This document shows positions 25,309 to 33,822 of a DNA stretch of 64,000 nt, piece after piece (position 1 is the first letter of the stretch; every line of letters starts with the position of its first letter). Under the pieces are notes generated by a model that was not told the DNA's origin, did not search any database, and worked only from the letters and a program-made list of their open reading frames with translations. The stretch spans positions 2,542,001 to 2,606,000 of the forward strand of contig OZ245995.1 in NCBI GenBank assembly GCA_965230185.1, read 5' to 3'. The stretch comes from Motiliproteus sp965230185. GTDB taxonomy: Bacteria > Pseudomonadota > Gammaproteobacteria > Pseudomonadales > Balneatricaceae. The translations under genes were made by a program, and so were the position numbers.

Positions 25309-26196
25309 ATGAAACAGCATTATCAGTGCCATACGGCTCGTCTTGAAACCACTGAGCAGAGCATCGGCTACCGGCTCTATCGGAATGCCTATCATCCCGC
25401 TGAACGGCGATTACTGTTACTGCACGGCGCCGGTGTGGCCGGTGAGGATACCTGGTCTCATATGATTCCTTTTCTTGAACACTGGAGCGAAGTGCTGGTG
25501 CCCGATCTGCGTGGGATGGGGGAGACCCGCTACGCCGACGGCAATGAATATCCCTGTCAGGCCGAAGAGGTGCTGGGAGACGTGATTTCACTGCTGGACC
25601 ACCTTGGCTGGTGGGCTCTTGATATGGCCGGTTACTCCTTCGGCGGGCTGCTGAGCATGTTGCTTAAGGCGCAGTATCCGGTTCGGGTCCATAAACAGTT
25701 CCTGCTGGAGTCGGCGTTGCTGGACCGGGCTTCAATGGCGGAGGTGATCGCTCTGCGCGAACAGTATTCTGAAGCGGCAGAGCTGCTGAAATCCGGCGAG
25801 GATCCGGAGCGGGGGATCCGGCTGTTTCTCGATACCATCTCTCCCAACCGGGTGCCGTCCCCGAAATCGGAACAGATGATCATCGAGCGGCTGGGGCAGC
25901 GACCGTTGGGTTTCGCCTATGCCCTGGATGCTGTCTCCGACGCTTCGAAAAGGCTGGACCGACAGGCGCTGCTGGAGGTTCAGCGGCATGTCAGCAGTTT
26001 TGTCGGCGGGCGGAGCGTCGAGCCGATGCATCGCTATCAGCATCAGCTGGTTCAGAACCGGGATGACTGGCGCTATCACAGCGTAAGGGGCTGCGATCAC
26101 AGCCTGCCGTTTCAGAAGCCCCGCCAGATTGCTCGCCAGATTAATGAGGATATGGCTCTCTACCTGGTCGCTAAGCCGGTTGCCAGCCGCCTCTGA
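25309..26196 (+). CDS. Alpha/beta-hydrolase fold protein
   Basis: A 295-residue alpha/beta hydrolase. The oxyanion-region motif LLLLHGAG is near residues 35-42, the nucleophile elbow is AGYSFGG with S110, an acid residue probably follows in the variable region, and the late GCDHSLPFQ gives the catalytic His near residue 267. The start at ATG 25309 gives a compact N-terminus; an upstream frame from 25225 is less convincing. The ribosome site is weak. Substrate unknown. Confidence 0.82.
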   Translation: MKQHYQCHTARLETTEQSIGYRLYRNAYHPAERRLLLLHGAGVAGEDTWSHMIPFLEHWSEVLVPDLRGMGETRYADGNEYPCQAEEVLGDVISLLDHLGWWALDMAGYSFGGLLSMLLKAQYPVRVHKQFLLESALLDRASMAEVIALREQYSEAAELLKSGEDPERGIRLFLDTISPNRVPSPKSEQMIIERLGQRPLGFAYALDAVSDASKRLDRQALLEVQRHVSSFVGGRSVEPMHRYQHQLVQNRDDWRYHSVRGCDHSLPFQKPRQIARQINEDMALYLVAKPVASRL

Positions 26197-26223
26197 GGCC
26201 TCTGTTTCAATTTTCTGCAAGAT

Positions 26224-26251
26224 GCCGGTATGGGTGCAAGCTTTTACCGGC
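26224..26251 (+). terminator. Weak terminator-like hairpin after the hydrolase
   Basis: GCCGGTA (26224-26230) pairs with TACCGGC (26245-26251) with a 14-base loop. The downstream sequence is only moderately T-rich. Confidence 0.35.
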
Positions 26252-26347
26252 GTCCCTTCCTTTATGCAGCTTAATCAAGGTTGCATCCTCAATGCTGAAA
26301 TCTTTTCCCAGAGCTGAAAAATAGATCAGGGAAAACCCGCTATACTT

Positions 26348-26364
26348 TTGTCTACTGTAGACAA
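26348..26364. promoter_or_regulatory. GntR-type operator 1 of the methylcitrate operon
   Basis: A perfect inverted repeat TTGTCTAC-T-GTAGACAA immediately after a TATACT -10-like hexamer (26341-26346). The form fits FadR/GntR-family operators of the TTGTC...GACAA type. A bound repressor would block the upstream promoter of gntR-prp. Confidence 0.65.
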
Positions 26365-26382
26365 GATGATGCCGATTTCGGC

Positions 26383-26411
26383 TTGACTGGGGCATTTCAG
26401 GCCGTTAAGGT
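26383..26411 (+). promoter_or_regulatory. Candidate promoter for gntR-prpBC-acnD-prpF
   Basis: TTGACT at 26383-26388 and a weak TAAGGT at 26406-26411, spaced by 17 bases, lie between the two palindromes. The -10 match is poor, so a second promoter at TATACT 26341 is equally possible. Confidence 0.4.
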
Positions 26412-26427
26412 GTTTTTAAATTCAAAC

Positions 26428-26439
26428 ATTGTCGACAAT
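26428..26439. promoter_or_regulatory. GntR-type operator 2
   Basis: A perfect 12-bp palindrome ATTGTCGACAAT, 16 bases before the regulator's ATG at 26456. It repeats the TTGTC/GACAA half-sites of operator 1, about 78 bp away centre to centre, which would allow cooperative or looped repression. Confidence 0.6.
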
Positions 26440-26455
26440 CCTGAAGCGCAAAATT

Positions 26456-27160
26456 ATGAATACAAACGTTTCCGCACTGGAGCAGGCGCAACCCGAGTCA
26501 AGAACACTCGCTGATCGGGTATGTCATCAGATTGTTACCGCCATTATCAAAGGGGACATCCCGCCGGGACACAAGATCAGCGAACCGGAACTGGCCCGGA
26601 CCTATGGCATCAGTCGTGGTCCTTTACGTGAGGCCATCCGCCGACTCGAAGGCCTGCGTCTGGTTCAGCGTATTCCCCACGTCGGCGCCCGGGTTGTTTC
26701 GCTGTCATCCAACGAGCTGATCGAGATCTATCACGTCCGGGAAGCGATGGAAGGCATGGCCTGCCGTCTGGCGGCGGAGAATATGAGCGACGAGGAAGTT
26801 GCCAGCCTGCGAGCACTGCTGGAAGAGCATGAGCGTAGCCTGCAGGTTACGGAGGGACGCTCCTACTTCCAGAAGGAAGGAGATCTGGATTTTCACTACC
26901 GGATCGTCCAGGGCAGTAAGAATACCAAGTTAATGGAATTGCTGGGCGGCGAGCTTTATCACCTGGTGCGGATGTACCGCTATCAGTTCAGCCTGTCCAG
27001 TTCACGCCCGGTCCGGGCACTGAAGGAACACCACCATATTGTCGATGCCATCGAGCACCGCGACGGCGAACTGGCGGAGATGCTGATGCGTCGCCATATC
27101 AGCGCGGCTCGCAGGAACATCGAGAAGAAACTGAAACAGAAACAGGAATCAAGAGGGTAA
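26456..27160 (+). CDS. GntR-family (FadR subfamily) regulator of the methylcitrate cycle
   Basis: A 234-residue regulator. The N-terminal winged helix (about 20-85) contains GHKISEPELARTYGISRGPLREAIRRLEGLRLV. The helical FCD effector domain follows, with metal-ligand-like residues in DLDFHYRIVQGS and LKEHHHIVDAIEHRD. The start is taken as ATG 26456. An in-frame TTG at 26429 lies inside operator 2. The prpB start is four bases beyond its stop, so it is the first gene of the prp operon and probably autoregulates through the two TTGTC/GACAA palindromes. The likely effector is a methylcitrate-cycle intermediate (inference). Confidence 0.88.
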   Translation: MNTNVSALEQAQPESRTLADRVCHQIVTAIIKGDIPPGHKISEPELARTYGISRGPLREAIRRLEGLRLVQRIPHVGARVVSLSSNELIEIYHVREAMEGMACRLAAENMSDEEVASLRALLEEHERSLQVTEGRSYFQKEGDLDFHYRIVQGSKNTKLMELLGGELYHLVRMYRYQFSLSSSRPVRALKEHHHIVDAIEHRDGELAEMLMRRHISAARRNIEKKLKQKQESRG

Positions 27161-27164
27161 TACT

Positions 27165-28055
27165 ATGTCAAAGACTTTGACCGCCGGCGGAAGGTTCCGC
27201 AAAGCCCTGGCTGAAGAAAAACCACTGCAGATCGTGGGTACGATCAACGCTTACGCTGCCATGATGGCGGAGCGTGTCGGTCACAAGGCGATCTACCTGT
27301 CTGGTGGTGGCGTAGCCAACGCTTCTTACGGCCTGCCGGATCTGGGTATGACCTCCTGCAATGACGTGCTGGAAGACGTGCGTCGTATCTCAAGCGCCGT
27401 TGAAACTCCGCTGCTGGTCGATATCGACACCGGCTGGGGTGGAGCTTTCAATATCCAGCGTACTGTAAAGGAAATGATCAAGGCCGGCGCTGCGGCGGTC
27501 CATATCGAAGACCAGGTGGCTCAGAAGCGTTGCGGCCATCGCCCTAACAAAGAGATCGTTACTCAGGGTGAGATGGTTGACCGCGTCAAGGCCGCCGTTG
27601 ACGGCAAGACCGACGACGATTTCTTCATCATTGCTCGTACCGACGCCTTCCAGATGGAAGGTCTTGACGCCGCGGTTGAGCGCGCAAGAGCCTGTATCGA
27701 AGCCGGTGCCGACGGCATCTTCGCCGAAGCGGTTCACACCCTGGAAGACTACAAGGCATTCAGCTCTGCGATCGACGCACCGCTGCTGGCCAACATCACC
27801 GAGTTCGGTGCTACGCCGCTGTTCAACAAAGCTGAGCTGGGTGAAGTGGGTTGCAGCATGGTGCTGTATCCGCTGAGCGCCTTCCGTGCCATGAACAAGG
27901 CTGCGCTGGCGGTTTACCAGAATATCCTCGACAAGGGCGATCAGAAAGACGTTGTCGACCTGATGCAGACCCGGATGGAACTGTACGATTTCCTGAACTA
28001 CCACGATTTCGAGCAGAAGCTGGACAAGCTGTTTTCTGAAGGTAAGAACAAGTAA
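27165..28055 (+). CDS. prpB: Methylisocitrate lyase
   Basis: A 296-residue enzyme that cleaves 2-methylisocitrate to pyruvate and succinate, the last step of the methylcitrate cycle. Seen directly: the metal-binding VDIDTG (about 85-90) and the catalytic-loop motif KRCGHRPNKE with C123, which identifies methylisocitrate lyase within the isocitrate lyase/PEP mutase superfamily. The length matches PrpB. It starts four bases after the regulator and is followed after 70 bases by prpC. Confidence 0.95.
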   Translation: MSKTLTAGGRFRKALAEEKPLQIVGTINAYAAMMAERVGHKAIYLSGGGVANASYGLPDLGMTSCNDVLEDVRRISSAVETPLLVDIDTGWGGAFNIQRTVKEMIKAGAAAVHIEDQVAQKRCGHRPNKEIVTQGEMVDRVKAAVDGKTDDDFFIIARTDAFQMEGLDAAVERARACIEAGADGIFAEAVHTLEDYKAFSSAIDAPLLANITEFGATPLFNKAELGEVGCSMVLYPLSAFRAMNKAALAVYQNILDKGDQKDVVDLMQTRMELYDFLNYHDFEQKLDKLFSEGKNK

Positions 28056-28125
28056 GGCTGCCCGGCAGCAGTATTCAGAAACACTCAAATTCACTCAAGC
28101 GACTAAGCGATGATAGGAGCTTACG

Positions 28126-29253
28126 ATGTCAGATAAAAAATTAGGTGGCGCAGGTCTGCGCGGACAATCAGCAGGTAGCACAGCACTCTGTACAGTGGGT
28201 AAGACCGGTGCCGGTCTGACTTACCGTGGTTACGACATGGTTGAACTGGCGGAGAAGGCCAGCTTTGAAGAGGTAGCTTACCTGCTGCTGAAGGGCAAAC
28301 TGCCCAATCAGGCGGAACTGGACGCTTACGTAGCCCGGCTCAAGAGCCTGCGTGGTCTGCCTGACGCGCTCAAGACCGTGCTGGAGCAGATTCCTGCCGA
28401 CGCCCATCCGATGGACGTGATGCGCACCGGTTGTTCCATGCTGGGTAACCTGGAGACTGAAACCGATTTCTCCGAGCAGCAGGACAAGGTCGACCGCATG
28501 CTGGCGGTATTCCCGTCCATCATCAACTACTGGTACCGATTCAGCCACGATGGCGTTCGTATCGAAACTGAAACCGATGACGACTCCATCGGCGGTCACT
28601 TCCTGCACCTGCTGAAGGGCGAGAAGCCGAACGAGCTGCACGCTAAGGTAATGAACGTTTCTCTGATTCTGTACGCCGAGCATGAGTTCAATGCTTCCAC
28701 CTTCACCGGCCGTGTCTGCGCCTCTACGTTGTCCGATATCCATTCCTGTATTACCGGCGCGATCGGTTCACTGCGTGGTCCGCTGCACGGTGGTGCAAAC
28801 GAAGCGGCCATGGAGATGATCGAGAACTGGCAGTCGCCCGAAGAGGCCGAAGACAAGATCATGGGTATGTTGTCCCGCAAGGATAAGATCATGGGCTTTG
28901 GTCACGCGATCTACCGTGAGTCCGACCCCCGTAACGCCGTGATCAAGGGTTGGTCTGAGAAGCTGTCCAAAGACGTGGGTGATACCGTTCTTTACCCGGT
29001 ATCCGAGCGCGTTGAGGCGGTCATGTGGCGCGAGAAGAAGCTGTTCTGTAACGCCGACTTCTTCCACGCTTCGGCTTATCACTTCATGGGGATTCCCACC
29101 AAGCTGTTCACGCCGATCTTTGTCTGCTCACGTCTGACCGGCTGGGCCGCTCACGTGTTTGAGCAGCGTGCCGACAACCGGATCATCCGTCCTTCTGCGG
29201 ATTACACCGGTCCTGAGAGCAGCACCTGGGTACCGATCGAAGAGCGCGACTAA
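28126..29253 (+). CDS. prpC: 2-Methylcitrate synthase
   Basis: A 375-residue citrate-synthase-family enzyme condensing propionyl-CoA with oxaloacetate. The catalytic histidine motifs GPLHGGANEAAMEM and MGFGHAIYRESDPRN are present, and the opening KKLGGAGLRGQSAGSTALCTVGKTGAGLTYRGYD is typical of PrpC rather than GltA. The short length and the position between prpB and acnD support the call. A GC-rich hairpin follows the stop. Confidence 0.95.
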   Translation: MSDKKLGGAGLRGQSAGSTALCTVGKTGAGLTYRGYDMVELAEKASFEEVAYLLLKGKLPNQAELDAYVARLKSLRGLPDALKTVLEQIPADAHPMDVMRTGCSMLGNLETETDFSEQQDKVDRMLAVFPSIINYWYRFSHDGVRIETETDDDSIGGHFLHLLKGEKPNELHAKVMNVSLILYAEHEFNASTFTGRVCASTLSDIHSCITGAIGSLRGPLHGGANEAAMEMIENWQSPEEAEDKIMGMLSRKDKIMGFGHAIYRESDPRNAVIKGWSEKLSKDVGDTVLYPVSERVEAVMWREKKLFCNADFFHASAYHFMGIPTKLFTPIFVCSRLTGWAAHVFEQRADNRIIRPSADYTGPESSTWVPIEERD

Positions 29254-29274
29254 GCCCGCCGATCACCCGAATCC

Positions 29275-29295
29275 GGCCCGCCTGCCTGGCGGGCC
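29275..29295 (+). repeat. Intercistronic hairpin between prpC and acnD
   Basis: GGCCCGCC (29275-29282) pairs with GGCGGGCC (29288-29295) with a 5-base loop and no following T-run. It may tune or stabilise the transcript. Confidence 0.5.
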
Positions 29296-29329
29296 CCTAT
29301 CCCCCTGACCAACCCCGGTGGATAACGTC

Positions 29330-31939
29330 ATGAATACTGAATACCGCAAGTCTCTTCCCGGTACCGACCTGGATTACTACGACACCCGCGAGGCGGTCGA
29401 AGCGATCCAGCCCGGTGCCTACGCCAAGCTGAACTACACCTCCAGGGTACTGGCCGAGCAGCTGGTCCGTCGCTGCGAACCCGAGGCCCTGACTGATTCG
29501 CTTAAGCAGCTGATCGAGTGCAAACGCACCCTGGATTTTCCCTGGTACCCCGCCCGTGTGGTCTGTCACGACATCCTGGGGCAGACCGCCCTGGTGGACC
29601 TGGCCGGTCTGCGCGACGCCATCGCCGACCAGGGCGGTGACCCTGCCAAGGTTAACCCTGTGGTCCCCACTCAGCTGATCGTGGACCACTCTCTGGCCGT
29701 CGAAGCCCCCGGATTCGACCCCGAGGCCTTTGAGAAGAACCGCGCCATCGAGGACCGTCGTAACGAGGACCGTTTCCACTTTATCGAGTGGTGTAAGACG
29801 GCTTTTGATAACGTCGATGTGATCCCAGCCGGTAACGGCATCATGCACCAGATCAACCTGGAGAAGATGTCACCGGTGATCCAGGCTCGCGACGGCGTGG
29901 CCTATCCCGACACCTGTGTAGGTACCGACTCCCACACTCCCCACGTCGACGCCCTGGGCGTGATCGCTATCGGCGTGGGTGGTCTGGAAGCGGAAACCGT
30001 TATGCTGGGTCGCCCCTCCATGATGCGTCTGCCGGACATCGTCGGCGTCAAGATCGTTGGCGAGCGCCAGCCTGGCATCACCGCCACTGATATCGCCCTG
30101 GCGATGACCGAATTCCTGCGGAATGAGAAAGTGGTTTCCGCCTACCTGGAATTCTTCGGCCCCGGTGCCTCATCCCTGTCTATCGGTGACCGTGCCACCC
30201 TGTCCAACATGACTCCGGAGTACGGTGCCTCCGCCGGTATGTTCTATATCGACGAGCAGACCATCGATTACCTCAAGCTCACCGGTCGTGAACCCGAGCA
30301 GGTTGCCCTGGTGGAGCAGTACGCCAGGCTGACCGGCCTCTGGGCCGACGACCTGGCTGAGGCCAGCTACGAGCGGGTACTGGAATTTGATCTGTCCACC
30401 GTTGTTCGCAACATGGCTGGCCCCTCAAACCCTCACCGTCGTCTGCCGACCGCAGCCCTGAATGAACGTGGCATCGCCAGCGATGAACTGCTGGCCGCGG
30501 CCAAAGCCGAAGAAGCCGAGGGCCTGATGCCGGACGGCGCGGTGATTATCGCCGCTATCACCTCCTGTACCAACACCTCCAACCCCCGCAACGTGGTTGC
30601 CGCGGGTCTGGTAGCCAAGAAGGCCAACGAGCTGGGCCTGGTGCGCAAACCCTGGGTCAAGAGCTCCTTCGCTCCCGGATCCAAGGTCGCCAAATTGTAC
30701 CTGGAAGAAGCCGGCCTGTTACCCGAGCTGGAGAAGCTGGGCTTCGGTATCGTCGCCTACGCCTGTACGACCTGTAACGGCATGTCCGGTGCTCTGGATC
30801 CAAAGATCCAGCAGGAAATAATCGACCGCGATCTCTACGCCACCGCGGTACTGTCCGGTAACCGTAACTTCGATGGCCGGATTCACCCTTACGCCAAACA
30901 GGCGTTCCTGGCTTCACCGCCGCTGGTGGTTGCCTATGCAATCGCCGGTACCATGCGCTTTGACATCGAGAAGGACGTGCTGGGCACCGACAAGAACGGC
31001 AACCCCGTCACTCTGAACGACATCTGGCCCAGCGACGAAGAGATCGATGCCCTGGTCGAGAAAAGCGTCAAGCCTGAGCAGTTCAAGCAGATCTACATCC
31101 CGATGTTCGATCTGGGTGCGGTAGAGAAGGCCCCGAGCCCCCTCTATGACTGGCGTCCCCAGACCACTTACATCCGTCGCCCTCCTTACTGGGAAGGTGC
31201 GCTGGCTGGTGAGCGCACCATGAAAGGGATGCGTCCTCTGGCGGTGCTGGGTGACAACATCACCACCGACCACCTGTCACCCTCCAACGCGATTCTGCCC
31301 AACAGTGCGGCGGGTGAATACTGCGGCAAGATGGGACTGGCGCCTGAGGACTACAACTCATATGCCACCCACCGGGGTGATCACCTGACCGCCCAGCGGG
31401 CCACCTTCGCCAATCCTAAGCTGCTCAACGAGATGTGCCGGGACGATGACGGCGAAGTGAAGCAGGGTTCCCTGGCCCGGATCGAGCCGGAAGGGACGGA
31501 GAGCCGGATGTGGGAGGCGATCGAGACCTACATGGAGCGCAAGCAGCCGCTGATCATTATCGCCGGTGCTGACTACGGTCAGGGCTCGTCCCGTGACTGG
31601 GCTGCCAAGGGCGTGCGTCTGGCGGGTGTGGAGACCATTGTTGCTGAAGGCTTCGAGCGGATTCACCGTACCAACCTGGTCGGCATGGGCGTTCTGCCCC
31701 TGCAGTTCAAGGATGGCGATACCCGTAATACCTACGGTATCGACGGTACCGAGACCTACGATGTGGTCGGTGAGATCAGCCCCCGTTGCGACATGACCGT
31801 GGTCATGACCCGCACCAGCGGTGAAAAGGTTGAGATCCCGGTAACCTGTCGCCTGGATACCGCCGAAGAGGTGGTGGTTCACGCCGCGGGCGGCGTACTG
31901 CAGCGTTTCGCCCAGGATTTCCTGGCAGCCAACGCTTAA
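29330..31939 (+). CDS. acnD: Fe/S-dependent 2-methylisocitrate dehydratase
   Basis: An 869-residue aconitase-family enzyme that dehydrates 2-methylcitrate. The [4Fe-4S] cysteine regions AAITSCTNTSNPRNV and YACTTCNGMSG are intact, and the C-terminal swivelling domain includes GADYGQGSSRDWAAKG. The N-terminus NTEYRKSLPGTDLDYYDTREAVEAI is characteristic of AcnD. With PrpF it replaces PrpD, which is absent here. ATG 29330 is preferred to the GTG at 29318 because it matches the family start. AcnD requires PrpF, encoded next. Confidence 0.95.
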   Translation: MNTEYRKSLPGTDLDYYDTREAVEAIQPGAYAKLNYTSRVLAEQLVRRCEPEALTDSLKQLIECKRTLDFPWYPARVVCHDILGQTALVDLAGLRDAIADQGGDPAKVNPVVPTQLIVDHSLAVEAPGFDPEAFEKNRAIEDRRNEDRFHFIEWCKTAFDNVDVIPAGNGIMHQINLEKMSPVIQARDGVAYPDTCVGTDSHTPHVDALGVIAIGVGGLEAETVMLGRPSMMRLPDIVGVKIVGERQPGITATDIALAMTEFLRNEKVVSAYLEFFGPGASSLSIGDRATLSNMTPEYGASAGMFYIDEQTIDYLKLTGREPEQVALVEQYARLTGLWADDLAEASYERVLEFDLSTVVRNMAGPSNPHRRLPTAALNERGIASDELLAAAKAEEAEGLMPDGAVIIAAITSCTNTSNPRNVVAAGLVAKKANELGLVRKPWVKSSFAPGSKVAKLYLEEAGLLPELEKLGFGIVAYACTTCNGMSGALDPKIQQEIIDRDLYATAVLSGNRNFDGRIHPYAKQAFLASPPLVVAYAIAGTMRFDIEKDVLGTDKNGNPVTLNDIWPSDEEIDALVEKSVKPEQFKQIYIPMFDLGAVEKAPSPLYDWRPQTTYIRRPPYWEGALAGERTMKGMRPLAVLGDNITTDHLSPSNAILPNSAAGEYCGKMGLAPEDYNSYATHRGDHLTAQRATFANPKLLNEMCRDDDGEVKQGSLARIEPEGTESRMWEAIETYMERKQPLIIIAGADYGQGSSRDWAAKGVRLAGVETIVAEGFERIHRTNLVGMGVLPLQFKDGDTRNTYGIDGTETYDVVGEISPRCDMTVVMTRTSGEKVEIPVTCRLDTAEEVVVHAAGGVLQRFAQDFLAANA

Positions 31940-31947
31940 GACCTGTT

Positions 31948-31996
31948 CGGTCGGTGTTATCGGGGTATCTGCCCGGTAACACCGACCGGCAGTTTT
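31948..31996 (+). terminator. Strong hairpin between acnD and prpF
   Basis: Perfect 12-bp arms CGGTCGGTGTTA (31948-31959) and TAACACCGACCG (31977-31988), with an inner CGGG/CCCG stem, then GCAGTTTTC. It resembles an intrinsic terminator with a short T-tract and may attenuate prpF relative to acnD. Confidence 0.6.
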
Positions 31997-32106
31997 CATA
32001 CTGCCTGCGAATCTGTTCGCTATAGCTATTTGCCTTCTGTATCAGAGGGTGAGCAGCTATATCGCCCGGTCCGACAAGAACCCGTTTAACATTAGGAAAA
32101 AGACCC

Positions 32107-33285
32107 ATGGCCCACGTACCTCAGATCAAGATCCCTGCCACTTACATGCGTGGCGGTACCAGTAAAGGCATGTTCTTCAGCCTGACAGACCTGCCAGAAG
32201 CTGCTCAGGTAGCGGGCGCCGCTCGCGACAACCTGCTGCTGCGGGTGATCGGCAGCCCTGATCCCTACGGTAAGCAGACCGACGGTATGGGGGGCGCCAC
32301 CTCCAGCACCAGTAAGACCGTAATCCTGTCAAAGAGCATCCAGCCCGACCATGATGTCGATTATCTGTTTGGCCAGGTCTCCATCGACAAGCCTTTCGTG
32401 GACTGGAGTGGTAACTGCGGTAACCTGACTGCAGCGGTCGGCGCTTTTGCCATCAGCAAGGGGCTGGTGGATGCCGATCGTATTCCCGAAAACGGCATCG
32501 CCACCGTCCGTATCTGGCAGAAAAACATCGAGAAGACCATTGTCGCTCAGGTGCCGATGACCAACGGCGAGGTGCAGGAAACCGGCGACTTCGAGCTGGA
32601 CGGGGTGACCTTCCCGGCCGCCGAGGTCCAGGTGGAGTTTATGAGTCCGGTGGACGCCTCCGAAGCGATGTTCCCTACCGGTAACCTGGTAGATGACCTG
32701 GAAGTTCCGGGGGTCGGCACCTTTAAGGCCACCATGATCAACGCCGGTATTCCCACCGTATTCCTTAATGCCGACGAGATCGGTTACACCGGTACCGAGC
32801 TGCAGGAGGCTATCAACGGCGACCCGGCAGCACTGGAGCGGTTTGAAACCATTCGGGCCCACGGCGCGGTGCGCATGGGTCTGATCAGCAGTGTCGAAGA
32901 GGCTGCCGGCCGTCAGCACACGCCCAAGGTGGCCTTTGTCTCCGGCCCCGCCGATTACACCGCCTCAAGTGGCAAGGAGATCGGGGCTGCCGATATCGAC
33001 CTGAACGTCCGTGCCCTGTCCATGGGTAAGCTGCACCACGCCATGATGGGCACCGCCGCGGTCGCAATCGGCACCGCCGCCGCTATTCCGGGCACTCTGG
33101 TTAATCTGGCGGCCGGTGGTGGCGATCGCGGTTCGGTCACCTTCGGTCACCCCTCCGGAACCCTTAAGGTAGGCGCCGAAGCCGTTCAGGTGGATGACGA
33201 ATGGACCGTTAACAAAGTCGTGATGAGTCGCAGCGCCCGGGTGCTGATGGAAGGCTGGGCTCGCATCCCCGGCGATTCATTCTGA
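32107..33285 (+). CDS. prpF: 2-Methylaconitate cis-trans isomerase
   Basis: A 392-residue PrpF-family isomerase of the diaminopimelate-epimerase-like fold, required with AcnD in the methylcitrate cycle. The N-terminal TYMRGGTSKGMFF (about 12-24) carries the conserved lysine, and WSGNCGNLTAAVG (around 102-114) the conserved cysteine. It is 167 bases from acnD across a strong hairpin. The start is preceded by an AGGAAAAAGACCC ribosome site. Confidence 0.94.
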   Translation: MAHVPQIKIPATYMRGGTSKGMFFSLTDLPEAAQVAGAARDNLLLRVIGSPDPYGKQTDGMGGATSSTSKTVILSKSIQPDHDVDYLFGQVSIDKPFVDWSGNCGNLTAAVGAFAISKGLVDADRIPENGIATVRIWQKNIEKTIVAQVPMTNGEVQETGDFELDGVTFPAAEVQVEFMSPVDASEAMFPTGNLVDDLEVPGVGTFKATMINAGIPTVFLNADEIGYTGTELQEAINGDPAALERFETIRAHGAVRMGLISSVEEAAGRQHTPKVAFVSGPADYTASSGKEIGAADIDLNVRALSMGKLHHAMMGTAAVAIGTAAAIPGTLVNLAAGGGDRGSVTFGHPSGTLKVGAEAVQVDDEWTVNKVVMSRSARVLMEGWARIPGDSF

Positions 33286-33339
33286 GGGACTGAGGTGTCG
33301 ACGGCGGATGTCCTGTTGCGCTCCGTCGTCTCTGACCAC

Positions 33340-33557
33340 TAATTAACGATCAGGAGTCGTCCGATACGGCACTGGTCAACGAATTCACGGACTGGTTATC
33401 AGCTGTTAACCCGCCCGTGAATAACGTGAGCTGTTTTGCGTATTTCCCCGAAACAGCTCACAACAGCCTTTTGGTTGCGGAAGTAGCTGATGGGTCCCCC
33501 TATCAGGGCTCATTGGTGATGCTTTGGCCCCGGTACTTGTGCCGGGGCCTTTTTTTG
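33340..33557 (+). ncRNA. Candidate structured small RNA downstream of prpF
   Basis: No reading frame was recognised here, but four successive stems are visible. A nested hairpin has outer arms ATTCACGG (33383-33390) / CCGTGAAT (33415-33422) and inner GGTTA/TAACC. A perfect 11-bp hairpin GTGAGCTGTTT (33426-33436) / AAACAGCTCAC (33451-33461) has a 14-base loop ending TTTCCCCG. A short CTGAT/ATCAG stem has loop GGGTCCCCCT (33488-33507). An intrinsic terminator ends the run. C-rich loops are seen in sRNAs that pair with Shine-Dalgarno sequences. A possible promoter is TTGCGC (33316) with TAATTA (33340). The alternative is a structured 3' UTR of prpF. Confidence 0.5.
33527..33557 (+). terminator. 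Intrinsic terminator
   Basis: GGCCCCGG (33527-33534) and CCGGGGCC (33543-33550) with an 8-base loop, followed by seven T. It ends the prp transcript and/or the candidate small RNA, 242 bases after prpF. Confidence 0.92.
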
Positions 33558-33822
33558 TGCGGAAATAAACATAAGCTAATTTAGCATGAACTAAGTTTTT
33601 ATTCAGCAGCTATTGCCGTGTCTGCGAATTATTCAGCCGAGGTAGCCCTTCTGTTTCGGTATCAGCCCCCCCCAAGGGGCGATAAAGCGGCGTGGAGTCG
33701 GCAAAATACGCTGTGACCGACTTATCCGCAGGTGTGGTCCAGAGCGATCGGATCTGTCTGAAAGGGCCAGAGCGGTGCCAAACCGCGGACAGAACCGTTT
33801 TTCATCACGGGACACCGATCTT
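33558..33822. other. Intergenic stretch between the prp terminator and queE
   Basis: 265 bases with no convincing gene. It includes an AT-rich part (33560-33620) with the inverted repeat GCTAA-T-TTAGC, and a GCGGT/ACCGC hairpin near 33764-33778, about 45 bases beyond the queE stop, that may help end the minus-strand transcript. Confidence 0.4.

Noticed and set aside
33340..33557. Identity of the structured region as tmRNA, 4.5S RNA, 6S RNA or RNase P RNA
   Set aside because: I could not find the hallmark sequences of these RNAs; it is left as an unassigned candidate.
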